From assembly GCF_007991515.1 (NCBI RefSeq), contig NZ_BJYM01000028.1:1-44076 (forward strand): a DNA stretch of 44,076 nt. Reading direction: 5' to 3'. Origin of the DNA: Oceanobacillus sojae (GTDB taxonomy: Bacteria; Bacillota; Bacilli; Bacillales; Amphibacillaceae). Below the pieces are notes generated by a model. The model did no database searches. It was not told the origin of the DNA and saw only the letters and a program-made list of their open reading frames with translations. The position numbers and the translations under genes are program-made. Every line of letters begins with the position of its first letter. Within the stretch, counting starts at the first letter, position 1. Shown here piece by piece: positions 8,639 to 17,594 of the stretch.

Positions 8639-10555
8639 TTAAGCATTTAATGATTCATAAAATTTATCATCTATTAAAATATTTACATAGTGAAATTCTT
8701 TTTCATTAGAAACTCCAAGTCCAAGAACTATTTTATTTTTCTTTAATTCATTAAAAACACTTTGGTTGACTTCAAACACACCTTTTAGCCATTCTTTATT
8801 CTCTGCAGTTTTAATTTTTTGTAATTCTATAAATCGATTTCCTATTTCATCTAAATTGTAGTAATTCTTAATGTATAGATAATACTTTTCATTCTTTATA
8901 CCTGATGATAGTGTGTTTTCAATATCAAAATTTATTGCAATACTAGATTCATTCTTCTCCACGGATACTTTTTGTAATTCGGACAACAAAACCTTCTTTC
9001 TTAAAACATCGTTATTTTCGTTTTGTTTTTCAACGTCTTTTATTAGCTCTAACCACTTTTGTTTTAATATTTCCGGCTTATACTCTTCTATTTTTTGCTT
9101 TGTATTTTTTGATAATTTCTTGAGCAATTTTTTATCTTTTTGAACTTCTATTATTGCATTTGCCAATTCTTTTATATTGCCATTTTCAACAATCAACCCA
9201 TTTTCTCCATGATTTATTAGCTCTCTGGGACCATAATTGTAATCGTAAGCGATAACCGGGGTCTGGTTGCTCAAACTCTCCAATATAGTCATTCCAAAAC
9301 CTTCATTAATTGAGGTAATAATAGATACCCCACCAGAATAGAAAGTCTCGTTGGGATTATTTGTGTACCCCTTAAGTTCAACAGCTTCTTCTAAGTTATT
9401 ATCATCTATAAACTTTTGGTATAGTTCTTTTTCCTCTCCGTCCCCCCATATTTCCAATTTTACTGTTGGCAATTCTGTGTTTACTAATTTAAATGCTTCT
9501 AAAATATCCATAATTCTTTTTAAAGGAATAAATCTGGATATTACCACCACTTTACTATAATCTTTCTTTTTAAAAAGACTATTTTTCTTTTCTGTTGCAT
9601 AATGTGGAATTCTATACAAATTTTTATAAATACCAAATTGATTTACAACATGTTTTAATTGTTCCTTAGTCAATAAAACGACAGCTGAAAACTTCGATAT
9701 GTCTTTTAATAACATTTTTCCATTATAATTTCTTAATTTGGATCCAAATGTATATGGTTCTTTTAAATGTGTGCTATGCACAACTGCAACCGATTTAATG
9801 TTTTCTTTTTCATACTTATTATCAATAAGCGTGTTATCTAATTTTCTCTGCTCCGAAAAGAAAATACTATTTTCAAAAGTTTGATTAAGAGAAGCTACCC
9901 AAAATTGATTCATCTCTGTTTCATTTTTGAATTTGTATTTAATCTTTTGTTCCCTATCAAAAACCAAACAACGAATAGTTTCACCAGTTGATTTATTATA
10001 ATCTATACTTAAATACAAATTAGAGTCTCTTGTATAAAAATCTTGACGAATAATTTTTTTTGTTCTCATATCAAAATAAGATACTTTGATAATATTTCCT
10101 AAAGCATCATAAATTTCTCTTTTTTCTTTTCTTTTCTGCGCGTCAAAGAAATCTTTATAAATAACAGTGCCATCTCCATCTAATTGAATATAAGAAATTT
10201 GTTTGTCATTATCAAAAACTTTATAAGCATTCTTTTCTTTATCGTACTGATATGATACTTCATCTGTTTTCTCAAAAGTTTTTTTCCCATGATGGTTGTT
10301 TAAATAGACATCTTCACCCGCGAAAAATTCATAAATGTTTATAAATTCAATAGTATCTGGAATATCTCTTTTTTCCTTTACAAACTCAATTATTTTTCCA
10401 TAGTTCACCTTAAAATTATTGGTAAGAATAAATGATTTTTTTGCATGGTCAGCTAATAATTTTGCTCTGTTAATCGTTGCTTGGGTTCTTCCACCTGAAT
10501 TTTCGCTAAATGAATCCAACATATAAAAAAAATGTCTGTTATCTTTTCTTTTCAT
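8639..10555 (-). CDS. tagE: TagE-like poly(glycerol phosphate) glycosyltransferase (GT4 family)
   Basis: The 638-residue protein resembles TagE/TarM enzymes, which put glucose or GlcNAc on teichoic acid from UDP-sugars. It has the N-terminal GT-B start (FFYMLDSFSENSGGRTQATI), an inserted beta-rich domain at about residues 90-220 with paired YxxxG-like strands (as in TarM's DUF1975 region), and a GT4 C-terminal domain: VVISRFIPLKRI, LEIWGDGEE, and the EX7E motif in EGFGMTILES near residues 415-424. Beyond residue 510 an extra beta-like module of about 125 residues ends YVNILIDDKFYESLNA. AGGAGG precedes the ATG. It follows the two TagF-like genes in the same direction after 238 bases; galU supplies the likely donor. 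The sugar transferred is not known. Confidence 0.75.
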   Translation of the reverse strand: MKRKDNRHFFYMLDSFSENSGGRTQATINRAKLLADHAKKSFILTNNFKVNYGKIIEFVKEKRDIPDTIEFINIYEFFAGEDVYLNNHHGKKTFEKTDEVSYQYDKEKNAYKVFDNDKQISYIQLDGDGTVIYKDFFDAQKRKEKREIYDALGNIIKVSYFDMRTKKIIRQDFYTRDSNLYLSIDYNKSTGETIRCLVFDREQKIKYKFKNETEMNQFWVASLNQTFENSIFFSEQRKLDNTLIDNKYEKENIKSVAVVHSTHLKEPYTFGSKLRNYNGKMLLKDISKFSAVVLLTKEQLKHVVNQFGIYKNLYRIPHYATEKKNSLFKKKDYSKVVVISRFIPLKRIMDILEAFKLVNTELPTVKLEIWGDGEEKELYQKFIDDNNLEEAVELKGYTNNPNETFYSGGVSIITSINEGFGMTILESLSNQTPVIAYDYNYGPRELINHGENGLIVENGNIKELANAIIEVQKDKKLLKKLSKNTKQKIEEYKPEILKQKWLELIKDVEKQNENNDVLRKKVLLSELQKVSVEKNESSIAINFDIENTLSSGIKNEKYYLYIKNYYNLDEIGNRFIELQKIKTAENKEWLKGVFEVNQSVFNELKKNKIVLGLGVSNEKEFHYVNILIDDKFYESLNA

Positions 10556-10688
10556 AAGAGCCTCCTATGATTGGCATTTTGAAATGTTAAATTTGACTCT
10601 TCTTTATCAATAGTTAGCTACTAATCTAAAAGATAGAATTACTGTGTATTTTAGACACATCCTCTTCAGACATAATAGACAACCCCAA

Positions 10689-10736
10689 AGATGTAAGGGA
10701 CATGACTCTTACATCTATCTATAGCTTGTCATGTCC
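10689..10736 (-). promoter_or_regulatory. Two interleaved 9-bp inverted repeats (mutually exclusive hairpins or pseudoknot)
   Basis: Repeat A pairs AGATGTAAG (10689-10697) with CTTACATCT (10708-10716). Repeat B pairs GGACATGAC (10698-10706) with GTCATGTCC (10728-10736). Order is A-B-A'-B', with no base between A and B and one between B and A'. Both stems are perfect but cannot form together as simple hairpins. It lies in the gap before the TagE-like gene, about 135-180 bases upstream of its start codon. No T-run follows on the minus strand, so a plain terminator is unlikely. Confidence 0.55.
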
Positions 10737-10793
10737 ACTTCTTTATCTAAACAAATTGTAACTCCCCAGATTAAGTAGTGAAGAGATTTAAAT

Positions 10794-13700
10794 TTATTTC
10801 AAAATGCTATTCTTGATGTCTAATATTTTTCTTCTTACACTATAGGGTATAAGGTGGCTTAACTTAAACTTTGGTATTTTTAGTGAATCACTGATTAACC
10901 AATCTTTATTTTCTTCAATAACTTTATAAATTCGTTCAGAATTATGGTTATCCATAAAAGTAAAGTATTCATTTCTCATTTCTGCATATTCGTTCTTTTC
11001 TTCAAATCCATTTTGAATATAATTTTCAACGATACTGATTAAATCTGAAGTCTCGTATGCAACATCTCCAAATAAATCTGTATCAAAATCCATATAGGCT
11101 CCTTCGTACTCTAAATATTTATCTTTATCAAAATGAAAAAATACACATGGCTTTTTCAAATAGAACATTTCCCAAATAACACTGGAATAGTCTGAAATCA
11201 TCAGAGAACTTTTCATAATCATCTCATCCATTGGAACTTCCAGAAAACCGAATTTTTCTATATTTGATGATTTGCTGTCAAAAAGATCAATATAATCCCG
11301 AAATTTGGGATGTAAAAAGAATTTAATTTTCACATTATGTTCTTCCAATAATGCATGAAGTTTCTCTGAAGAAAGAAATTCATTATATTTTTTAAAGTAT
11401 TCACTTTCCTTAAACTTATCTTTTTCCATACCATCCATCCAAGTTCTCCATGTCGGCATTAAGAAAATTTGTTTATATGGTATTTCTTCTGTTCTATCAA
11501 CTAAACCATCCCATCTTGCCAAACCTGTAGCAGCGACTTCTGATTCGTCATACCCCCAATCATTGACTATCATTTGCTTTTCAAATTCTGACGGTGCGAT
11601 AACTAAATCAAAAACGTCTCTATTCTTATGAAAGTCTGGAACTCTTTTTAAACCATTCACTCCATGCTGGAGATAAACAAGTTTTTTGTTTGTTAATGTT
11701 TTAGCAAGCTTACTCTTCTTCAGTTTTAGATTATAGCTATTTCGCTTTGTATCCGATGAAATTAATAATTTAGATGCAAACATATAAACAAAATATTTAA
11801 ATGACATAAAGTAAATAATTTTATCTTTTTTATCCGAAAGATTCTTTATTTCTGGAGAGTTTTTTTGGATAATATAATAAAATTCATCGTGTTTTTGATT
11901 TTTATACACATAATCAAAGAAATAATATCCGCTATCGTGAGCAGAAATGGCCAATTTTTCAAAAGCTAACCAGATATTTCTCTTAGCATAATGTTTATAA
12001 AAAAGCTGAACATACAAATAAGCTAAATTTTCTTTCAACAAGTAATATCTATTCTCAAAAAACTCTTTTTCACGGTACGTAAACGAAAGATCATTAGATA
12101 GTGTCATATATGGGTATATAATATCCGAATTATTGATTTGATATTGATATTTGGAGATTGTCTGATTAATATCCCATGCAATTTTTTGGGCTACTGAATT
12201 TATTTTTACATAATATTTTTTTTCATTACCAATGATACCGATATATAAATCCCAATAAAGGGGGTACAAATCAGCTTCTTTCAGATTGATTGTACTGTTT
12301 ACAACAGTTTTCCCATTAAACGTATCTACTTCTGTAATAGAGAAGCTTCTTTGATCCAGACTATCTTTATTCCTTTGAATAAGATGCAATGAATTTAGCT
12401 GTAAATCTTTAATAAAGGGAGACATTACACTAATTTGTAAATCAACCATATTTTTCTTCATTTTAAATCCAATAACTTGAGCTTTCAATTTAAATTCTTC
12501 TTTTATTAAATTAGAAAGGTTATTTCTCACCATCGCTAGTTCGTTGTTTACTGTAATATAAATTCTTGTTCTTTGTTTATATGTGGAATCATTCTCGAAA
12601 TTCTGTTTGAAAGGCTCAAAAAATCTTTCAGGTCTTTCTAAAAGAGCGTCTTCAAACATTCCAAGCTGATAACTGATTGTACTTTTGGGATTGTTTATTA
12701 AATAAAAATCCCATCTTGTACCATTCTTAGTCTCTAATGTATCTAACAAATAATAAAAGTTGAAATAAAAACAATTGGATTCTCTTTCACCATGTATATA
12801 ATATATCTTTCCATTATTCCTTTGTTTTACTAATAAGAACGGAGTTTCACTAATACAATCATTATGGGAATCATCATTTAAAGAAAAAAGTAACGCTGTA
12901 CCTTTAATTCGTATATCCTTAACAGATAAAGGTGTAACATTTTTTAAATGACTTTTATGAAAGTTATATTTCGTCAAATCAACATAAGCCGGCACGTTAG
13001 ATTGCTCTTGTGAAATTTCATCTTTTAAATTTTTGGTATAGAAACCTTCTTCTGTATACAATAATAAGTAGGCTGATTTAATATTGGCTGAAATTTGATT
13101 ACTCACAGTTATTGTTTCTACTTTATCATCCCACTGCAGCTCTTCAAATACATTATCTGTCAACAAAAATGCTTTTTTAATATTTACTACAGAACTAATG
13201 TTAAATATTAATTCATTATCTTCAACACCTTCGTATTTCACTTTGTCACTTAAATTGCCTAGACATTTTGTTTGTTGCTTTATTGCCGATACATACTTTT
13301 CTTTATTGTTGGTATTTTCTGATATACGAAATGCATGTTCATTTTTTAAAACAATTACTGCTACGTCAAAGAGTCCGGTTAAATACTCACTGGAAAGGAT
13401 AATTTCATCTTTTTTAAAATGTAAAGGAACAATATGATGAATAGAAGTATCCCTTTGAGTAGCAATTGCTAACAAATTAGAGCTATCCTTTATTGCTTCC
13501 CTCTTCAATCTATTTCCCTCAGATGTAAAGAGGTTTTCTATTTGTAAGATAGGTGCATCTTTTACTTGAGTAAACAAAGCATTTAAATGCAGGAATTTCA
13601 TTTTTATTTTCTTATTTTCAGCCTTTAAAATTCCTTGAACTTCACCAAAGAAAGGAATAACTCCTTCCATTTGGGAATATAAATCAATATTTTGATTTTC

Positions 13701-13910
13701 TTTATCAATAAATTGTAGATCATAGAAAACATCTGTCGGGAAAACTTCGTTAAGAACGAGGAAAATTTCTGCACTATCTTCATCCAGAATATGTTTAACA
13801 AAATGAATGCTTTTATCCCCTATTTTTATATATTTAATTTGCTCAGCCATAGTTTGCGCCATCACAAATTTATTAGTCCCATTTTGAAATTTTATCTCAA
13901 TATAATTCAT
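10794..13910 (-). CDS. Large CDP-glycerol glycerophosphotransferase (TagF-like) with long N-terminal region
   Basis: This 1038-residue protein has a family PF04464 catalytic part in its last 400 residues: LVYLQHGVNGLKR (His about 749), FDLVIAPSEFEKQMI, VAATGLARWDGL, LMPTWRTWMDGM, FFLHPKFRDYI and SDYSSVIWEMFYLKKP. The order and HG/HP-type His motifs are those of TagF, the poly(glycerol phosphate) polymerase that uses CDP-glycerol. The first 600 residues have no motif I recognise; they read as repeated beta-sandwich-like modules with recurrent LYWDLYIGI and DVFYDL phrases. TagF of B. subtilis, as I recall, is about 750 residues, so this is long. The gene begins 9 bases after 13920-16691 stops, with AGGGTG overlapping that stop. 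It is probably membrane-associated on the cytoplasmic side. Confidence 0.8.
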   Translation of the reverse strand: MNYIEIKFQNGTNKFVMAQTMAEQIKYIKIGDKSIHFVKHILDEDSAEIFLVLNEVFPTDVFYDLQFIDKENQNIDLYSQMEGVIPFFGEVQGILKAENKKIKMKFLHLNALFTQVKDAPILQIENLFTSEGNRLKREAIKDSSNLLAIATQRDTSIHHIVPLHFKKDEIILSSEYLTGLFDVAVIVLKNEHAFRISENTNNKEKYVSAIKQQTKCLGNLSDKVKYEGVEDNELIFNISSVVNIKKAFLLTDNVFEELQWDDKVETITVSNQISANIKSAYLLLYTEEGFYTKNLKDEISQEQSNVPAYVDLTKYNFHKSHLKNVTPLSVKDIRIKGTALLFSLNDDSHNDCISETPFLLVKQRNNGKIYYIHGERESNCFYFNFYYLLDTLETKNGTRWDFYLINNPKSTISYQLGMFEDALLERPERFFEPFKQNFENDSTYKQRTRIYITVNNELAMVRNNLSNLIKEEFKLKAQVIGFKMKKNMVDLQISVMSPFIKDLQLNSLHLIQRNKDSLDQRSFSITEVDTFNGKTVVNSTINLKEADLYPLYWDLYIGIIGNEKKYYVKINSVAQKIAWDINQTISKYQYQINNSDIIYPYMTLSNDLSFTYREKEFFENRYYLLKENLAYLYVQLFYKHYAKRNIWLAFEKLAISAHDSGYYFFDYVYKNQKHDEFYYIIQKNSPEIKNLSDKKDKIIYFMSFKYFVYMFASKLLISSDTKRNSYNLKLKKSKLAKTLTNKKLVYLQHGVNGLKRVPDFHKNRDVFDLVIAPSEFEKQMIVNDWGYDESEVAATGLARWDGLVDRTEEIPYKQIFLMPTWRTWMDGMEKDKFKESEYFKKYNEFLSSEKLHALLEEHNVKIKFFLHPKFRDYIDLFDSKSSNIEKFGFLEVPMDEMIMKSSLMISDYSSVIWEMFYLKKPCVFFHFDKDKYLEYEGAYMDFDTDLFGDVAYETSDLISIVENYIQNGFEEKNEYAEMRNEYFTFMDNHNSERIYKVIEENKDWLISDSLKIPKFKLSHLIPYSVRRKILDIKNSILK

Positions 13911-13919
13911 TTTTTCACC

Positions 13920-16691
13920 CTACTTTAATCTTTTAATAACATCGAATATTCTTTGTGAATTATCATGATCGACATACTTATAATACTCTCCGTGCAATTT
14001 TTCATAATGTGGTTTTAATTTAAATTCGTTTACTGCATACTCATTTACTAATTGAATAAGTTCACCCTTATTCAATGCACGTTCACCAAACAACTCTGTT
14101 TCCATATCAATATAACTACCTTCATACTCTTCATATTTTTCATAATCAAACTGATAGAACAATACTGGTTTTTTCATGTAGAACATGTCCCACGTAACTG
14201 ATGAATAATCACTAATCATCAAAGAAGCTTCCATTATCTCTTCATTTACCTTAATGTTTTGAAACTCTTTTAAGGTGATATGAGTATTATCTAATTGAAA
14301 TTCAGAAATGTATTGTTTAAATTTTGGATGTAAAAAGAAGATTAAGTCTAAATCGTATTTATCTAAAATCAGTTCTAATTCTTTAGAATTCAAGAAGTTA
14401 ACATAGTTATCATAGTAATCTGTCCTCTTGAAATCTTCTTTCGGCATATCTTCCATCCAAGTTCTCCATGTAGGCATCACAAAAATTTTTCTTCGCTTTA
14501 TTTTTTGGGATTTATCAAACAGCTTATCCCACCTGGAAAATCCAGTTACAGCAATTTCATTTAACTCATATTTCCAATTTTGGTGGATTATTTCTTCTTC
14601 CAAATCCGAAGTTGCAATAACTAAGCTAAAGTTGCCTCTGCCCTTTGCCTTTTTGAAAACATTTGATTGCTTTAGCGCTGTTACACCGTGCTGTAAGAAA
14701 ACACTTTTTTTACTATCAATTTTTTTCGGCACAATTCCGGAACGAACGCGTAAATTATATACATGACGTTTATTCTCTGAAGACACTAATAAGTCGCTTG
14801 CGTATAGAAGCAATAAATATTTAAATGACATAAACGGAACTACTTTGTTACTTTCTTTACGAACTTCTTCATAATCAGATGAATGTTTATCTAAAATAAA
14901 ATAGAAATTATCATGTAGTTTATTCTTATCTACATATTGGAAAAATGCATATCCATTATCCTGAGCCGTGGATGAGAATTTCTCGAATCCAATCCAGATC
15001 TCTTTATTTCTATAATAAAATGGCTTCATTAATAGATATGTCAAATAGGCCAATTTTTCTTTTAGTTTTGTTCCTTTATTCTCATAATATTCTTTATCAC
15101 GCATCATAAATGCGATATCTTTTTTTAGGGTTACGTATGGATAAAGAATTTTATTATCTGTATAAATTGCATTAATAAAATAATCTTTATTTATTTGCTT
15201 CTTCAATTTATTTGTTGCACCGGTTACCTTGATTAATTCCTCATTTCCATCGTCATCTACAGCTGTAATAAACACATCCCAGTATAAAGGAAAAAAGTCC
15301 CTTTCCCAGTTCATTTGAAATGATCCCTGAACGGAATAATTTTGGTTTTGTAATAATTCTATTTCTGTATCTTCTGTTGTAATAAGTTTAATTGTATCTT
15401 GTGAACGCAGCTTCACAAGAATATTTTTTATGTCTACTCTTTCATCTTTTTTCACTTGAACTGTCATAGTAAAGCCAGTATTATCTTTTTTGGAAATATC
15501 CTTCATTTTTGTCTTAATTTTATATTTTTCTTTAAATACAGCAGAGCCAGAAGACTTTAAAAGAGCAATATAGTTGTTCATTGTTGTATAAACCATAATT
15601 GTGTAATCTTCAATAGAATAATTTAGATAAATTAGTTTTTCATTATCTTCTCTAACAACTTGCAGCCTTCCAGCTATTGATTTTTCATTATTAACAAAAA
15701 GTCCCTCCAAATCCCACCGATTATTATTAACTTCTTCTAATGTTTCAGAAGTTAATGGAATAACGATCTTGCCATTTACTTGTTTTATGGAAGGGATTCT
15801 TACACGTTCTTTATTTTTTCTGGAAACTAACATAATTTCTTTGAGTTTACTTGATGCAAGTCGTTCGTCAACAAGTCGTAATTCTATACTTTTTTCAGCT
15901 AAATCATGTACTAATATCTGTTCAACCAAGATATCTTCTCTTTCATTCACTGGAATCTCTTTAAAGAAATCTTCAATTTGATAAGAATTAATCATTAATT
16001 TGTTTTCTTTAAAAAATACCCCTACATGATTGCCTGAAATTTCTCCAATATAACCAATGAAAAATGATTTATTAAGATAGTTTGGGTTGCCTTCAACAAT
16101 AGTATCCAATAAATAGTATTGATTAAATTTGTAAAGAATTTTCAATTTCCAAAATCCTTGTGTAAAGGTATCAGATAGATTAATCCAAAAAGTATCGTTG
16201 AGAAGTGAAAACCGAAGCATCTTGAATTTATTTGTTTCTTCATTCACTGCATAAAAACCAATGATATTTAATTTAGACACTGTCTCATTAGGTGGATTCA
16301 ATAAAATATGACCATCTCGAAACGTTACTTTTTCTATTGGCATATCACCTTCTAATACATGTTCAACATCAAGAGAAGATACATTTTCTATGTTCCCTCT
16401 GAAAACAATAGAATTCAGATCACCTTCTATGATTAAACGATTTTCACCTGCAAAAACAGCATCCGAACTGACTGCTTTTTTATCATTTATATACAATAAA
16501 TAAACGCTCTCTTCCTTTAATCGTTGGGCTGGATTTTTTATTTTTATTTCATCTATGCCATTTTCAAATTCTATATCCATTTTATTTTTTTCTTCATTTA
16601 AAAGATAAATATCCCAAATTGACAAATCCCTTGATTTTCCAAATACAATATACTCTTCTTGTATTGAAATTAGTTTAATTTGTTCCTTCAC
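13920..16691 (-). CDS. Large CDP-glycerol glycerophosphotransferase (TagF-like), first gene of the unit
   Basis: A paralogue of the following gene with the same plan: a beta-rich N-terminal region of unknown function, then a PF04464 domain with FLQHGVTALKQ (His about 668), VAT-type and AVTGFSRWDKL motifs, MPTWRTWMEDM, FFLHPKFKQYI and SDYSSVTWDMFYMKKP. I place the start at GTG 16691 (923 residues) because GGAGG (16700-16704) is spaced 8 bases before it; the upstream in-frame ATG at 16709 has no ribosome binding site and lies before this GGAGG. A candidate promoter lies at 16824-16854. The pair may divide the work between priming and polymerising, or make a mixed polymer; sequence cannot decide this. 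Confidence 0.8.
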   Translation of the reverse strand: MKEQIKLISIQEEYIVFGKSRDLSIWDIYLLNEEKNKMDIEFENGIDEIKIKNPAQRLKEESVYLLYINDKKAVSSDAVFAGENRLIIEGDLNSIVFRGNIENVSSLDVEHVLEGDMPIEKVTFRDGHILLNPPNETVSKLNIIGFYAVNEETNKFKMLRFSLLNDTFWINLSDTFTQGFWKLKILYKFNQYYLLDTIVEGNPNYLNKSFFIGYIGEISGNHVGVFFKENKLMINSYQIEDFFKEIPVNEREDILVEQILVHDLAEKSIELRLVDERLASSKLKEIMLVSRKNKERVRIPSIKQVNGKIVIPLTSETLEEVNNNRWDLEGLFVNNEKSIAGRLQVVREDNEKLIYLNYSIEDYTIMVYTTMNNYIALLKSSGSAVFKEKYKIKTKMKDISKKDNTGFTMTVQVKKDERVDIKNILVKLRSQDTIKLITTEDTEIELLQNQNYSVQGSFQMNWERDFFPLYWDVFITAVDDDGNEELIKVTGATNKLKKQINKDYFINAIYTDNKILYPYVTLKKDIAFMMRDKEYYENKGTKLKEKLAYLTYLLMKPFYYRNKEIWIGFEKFSSTAQDNGYAFFQYVDKNKLHDNFYFILDKHSSDYEEVRKESNKVVPFMSFKYLLLLYASDLLVSSENKRHVYNLRVRSGIVPKKIDSKKSVFLQHGVTALKQSNVFKKAKGRGNFSLVIATSDLEEEIIHQNWKYELNEIAVTGFSRWDKLFDKSQKIKRRKIFVMPTWRTWMEDMPKEDFKRTDYYDNYVNFLNSKELELILDKYDLDLIFFLHPKFKQYISEFQLDNTHITLKEFQNIKVNEEIMEASLMISDYSSVTWDMFYMKKPVLFYQFDYEKYEEYEGSYIDMETELFGERALNKGELIQLVNEYAVNEFKLKPHYEKLHGEYYKYVDHDNSQRIFDVIKRLK

Positions 16692-16823
16692 TTTTCGTAC
16701 CTCCAACATCGTTATGCATCTTCTATAAAAAGTTCATTGTTAGTATTCCATTTGCACATTCACTCTGTAGTAATCCAAACACTAATATTATTTAAATATC
16801 AATTATATTATTTTACACTCTAT

Positions 16824-16854
16824 ATTATATAATTGTAATAGAAAAATGTCGCAA
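16824..16854 (-). promoter_or_regulatory. Candidate promoter for the TagF-like/TagE-like unit
   Basis: On the minus strand TTGCGA (16849-16854) is followed after 17 bases by TATATA (16826-16831), or after 19 by a perfect TATAAT (16824-16829). A similar TTGCG-type -35 lies before tagO. Confidence 0.35.
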
Positions 16855-17150
16855 TTTGATAATTGTTATCCAATTGTTAATTATTCAATCCAACACAATA
16901 GCTTAAATAAGCCCAAAGACTCGTTTCCACCATAAATTTAAGATTTAATTTACACATTATATTATGCCTCAGTAAAAGAAACTTTATATTGAATACAGCT
17001 ATTTATAAATTAATTTGATTATTTCACCTGCTATTAGAAATAAATACCACTTCTCATCCCTGAATTTTTTTGTTACTATACTACTAGATAATTATTCACA
17101 TTTAACTTGTTTATTAATTATCTTTTAACTTCTTAAATTCTTTTTACTTG

Positions 17151-17159
17151 TGTTATAAT
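17151..17159 (+). promoter_or_regulatory. Extended -10 promoter of tagD
   Basis: TGTTATAAT is a perfect extended -10 (TGnTATAAT), 36 bases before the tagD ATG. No good -35 is present at the proper spacing, which extended -10 promoters tolerate. Confidence 0.55.
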
Positions 17160-17195
17160 AGATTCCAAATAATTAATTGGAGGTTATGTACTATT

Positions 17196-17594
17196 ATGAA
17201 GAAAGTAATTACGTACGGAACGTTTGATTTGCTTCATACAGGACATATTAATATACTAAGACGCGCAAAGGAATTTGGAGATTATTTAATTGTTGCTATT
17301 TCAGCAGATGAATTTAATGCTATTAAAGGAAAGAAAGCTTATTATACGTTTGAACAACGAAAAGCAATTTTAGAAGCAATTCGTTATGTAGATGAAGTAA
17401 TCGCCGAAGAAACATGGGAGCAGAAGATTGAGGATGTGCAAAAGCATGATGTCGATGTTTTTGTAATGGGGGATGACTGGGAAGGTAAATTTGACTTCTT
17501 AAAAGGTTATTGTGAAGTTGTCTATTTACCTCGTACAGTTGGTATTTCAACAACGAAAATCAAAAAGGATTTAAAATTAAAAGAAAATGGTTAG
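17196..17594 (+). CDS. tagD: Glycerol-3-phosphate cytidylyltransferase
   Basis: TagD makes CDP-glycerol from CTP and sn-glycerol 3-phosphate, the activated donor for all the CDP-glycerol transferases in this window. The 132-residue cytoplasmic protein shows the nucleotidyltransferase HxGH motif in YGTFDLLHTGHINILRRAK, and the closing RTVGISTTKI motif. ATG 17196 is chosen because TTGGAGG (17178-17184) is placed for it and homologues start MKKVITYGTFD; an upstream ATG at 17186 is out of frame. The last codons overlap the tagB start at 17587, so the two are translationally coupled. Confidence 0.95.
   Translation: MKKVITYGTFDLLHTGHINILRRAKEFGDYLIVAISADEFNAIKGKKAYYTFEQRKAILEAIRYVDEVIAEETWEQKIEDVQKHDVDVFVMGDDWEGKFDFLKGYCEVVYLPRTVGISTTKIKKDLKLKENG

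Larger units (their letters stand above)
16710..17195. other. Divergent control region between the TagF-like unit and tagDB
   Basis: A very AT-rich gap of almost 500 bases with promoters facing both ways: a candidate at 16824-16854 for the leftward unit and an extended -10 at 17151-17159 for tagD. The leftward transcript would have a leader of more than 120 bases. I see no clear operator repeat. Confidence 0.5.

Noticed and set aside
8332..8709. Plus-strand frame of 125 codons in the hairpin island
   Set aside because: No ribosome binding site, no recognisable motif, overlaps the inverted repeats and the end of the TagE-like gene on the other strand. It reads like chance coding in element debris.
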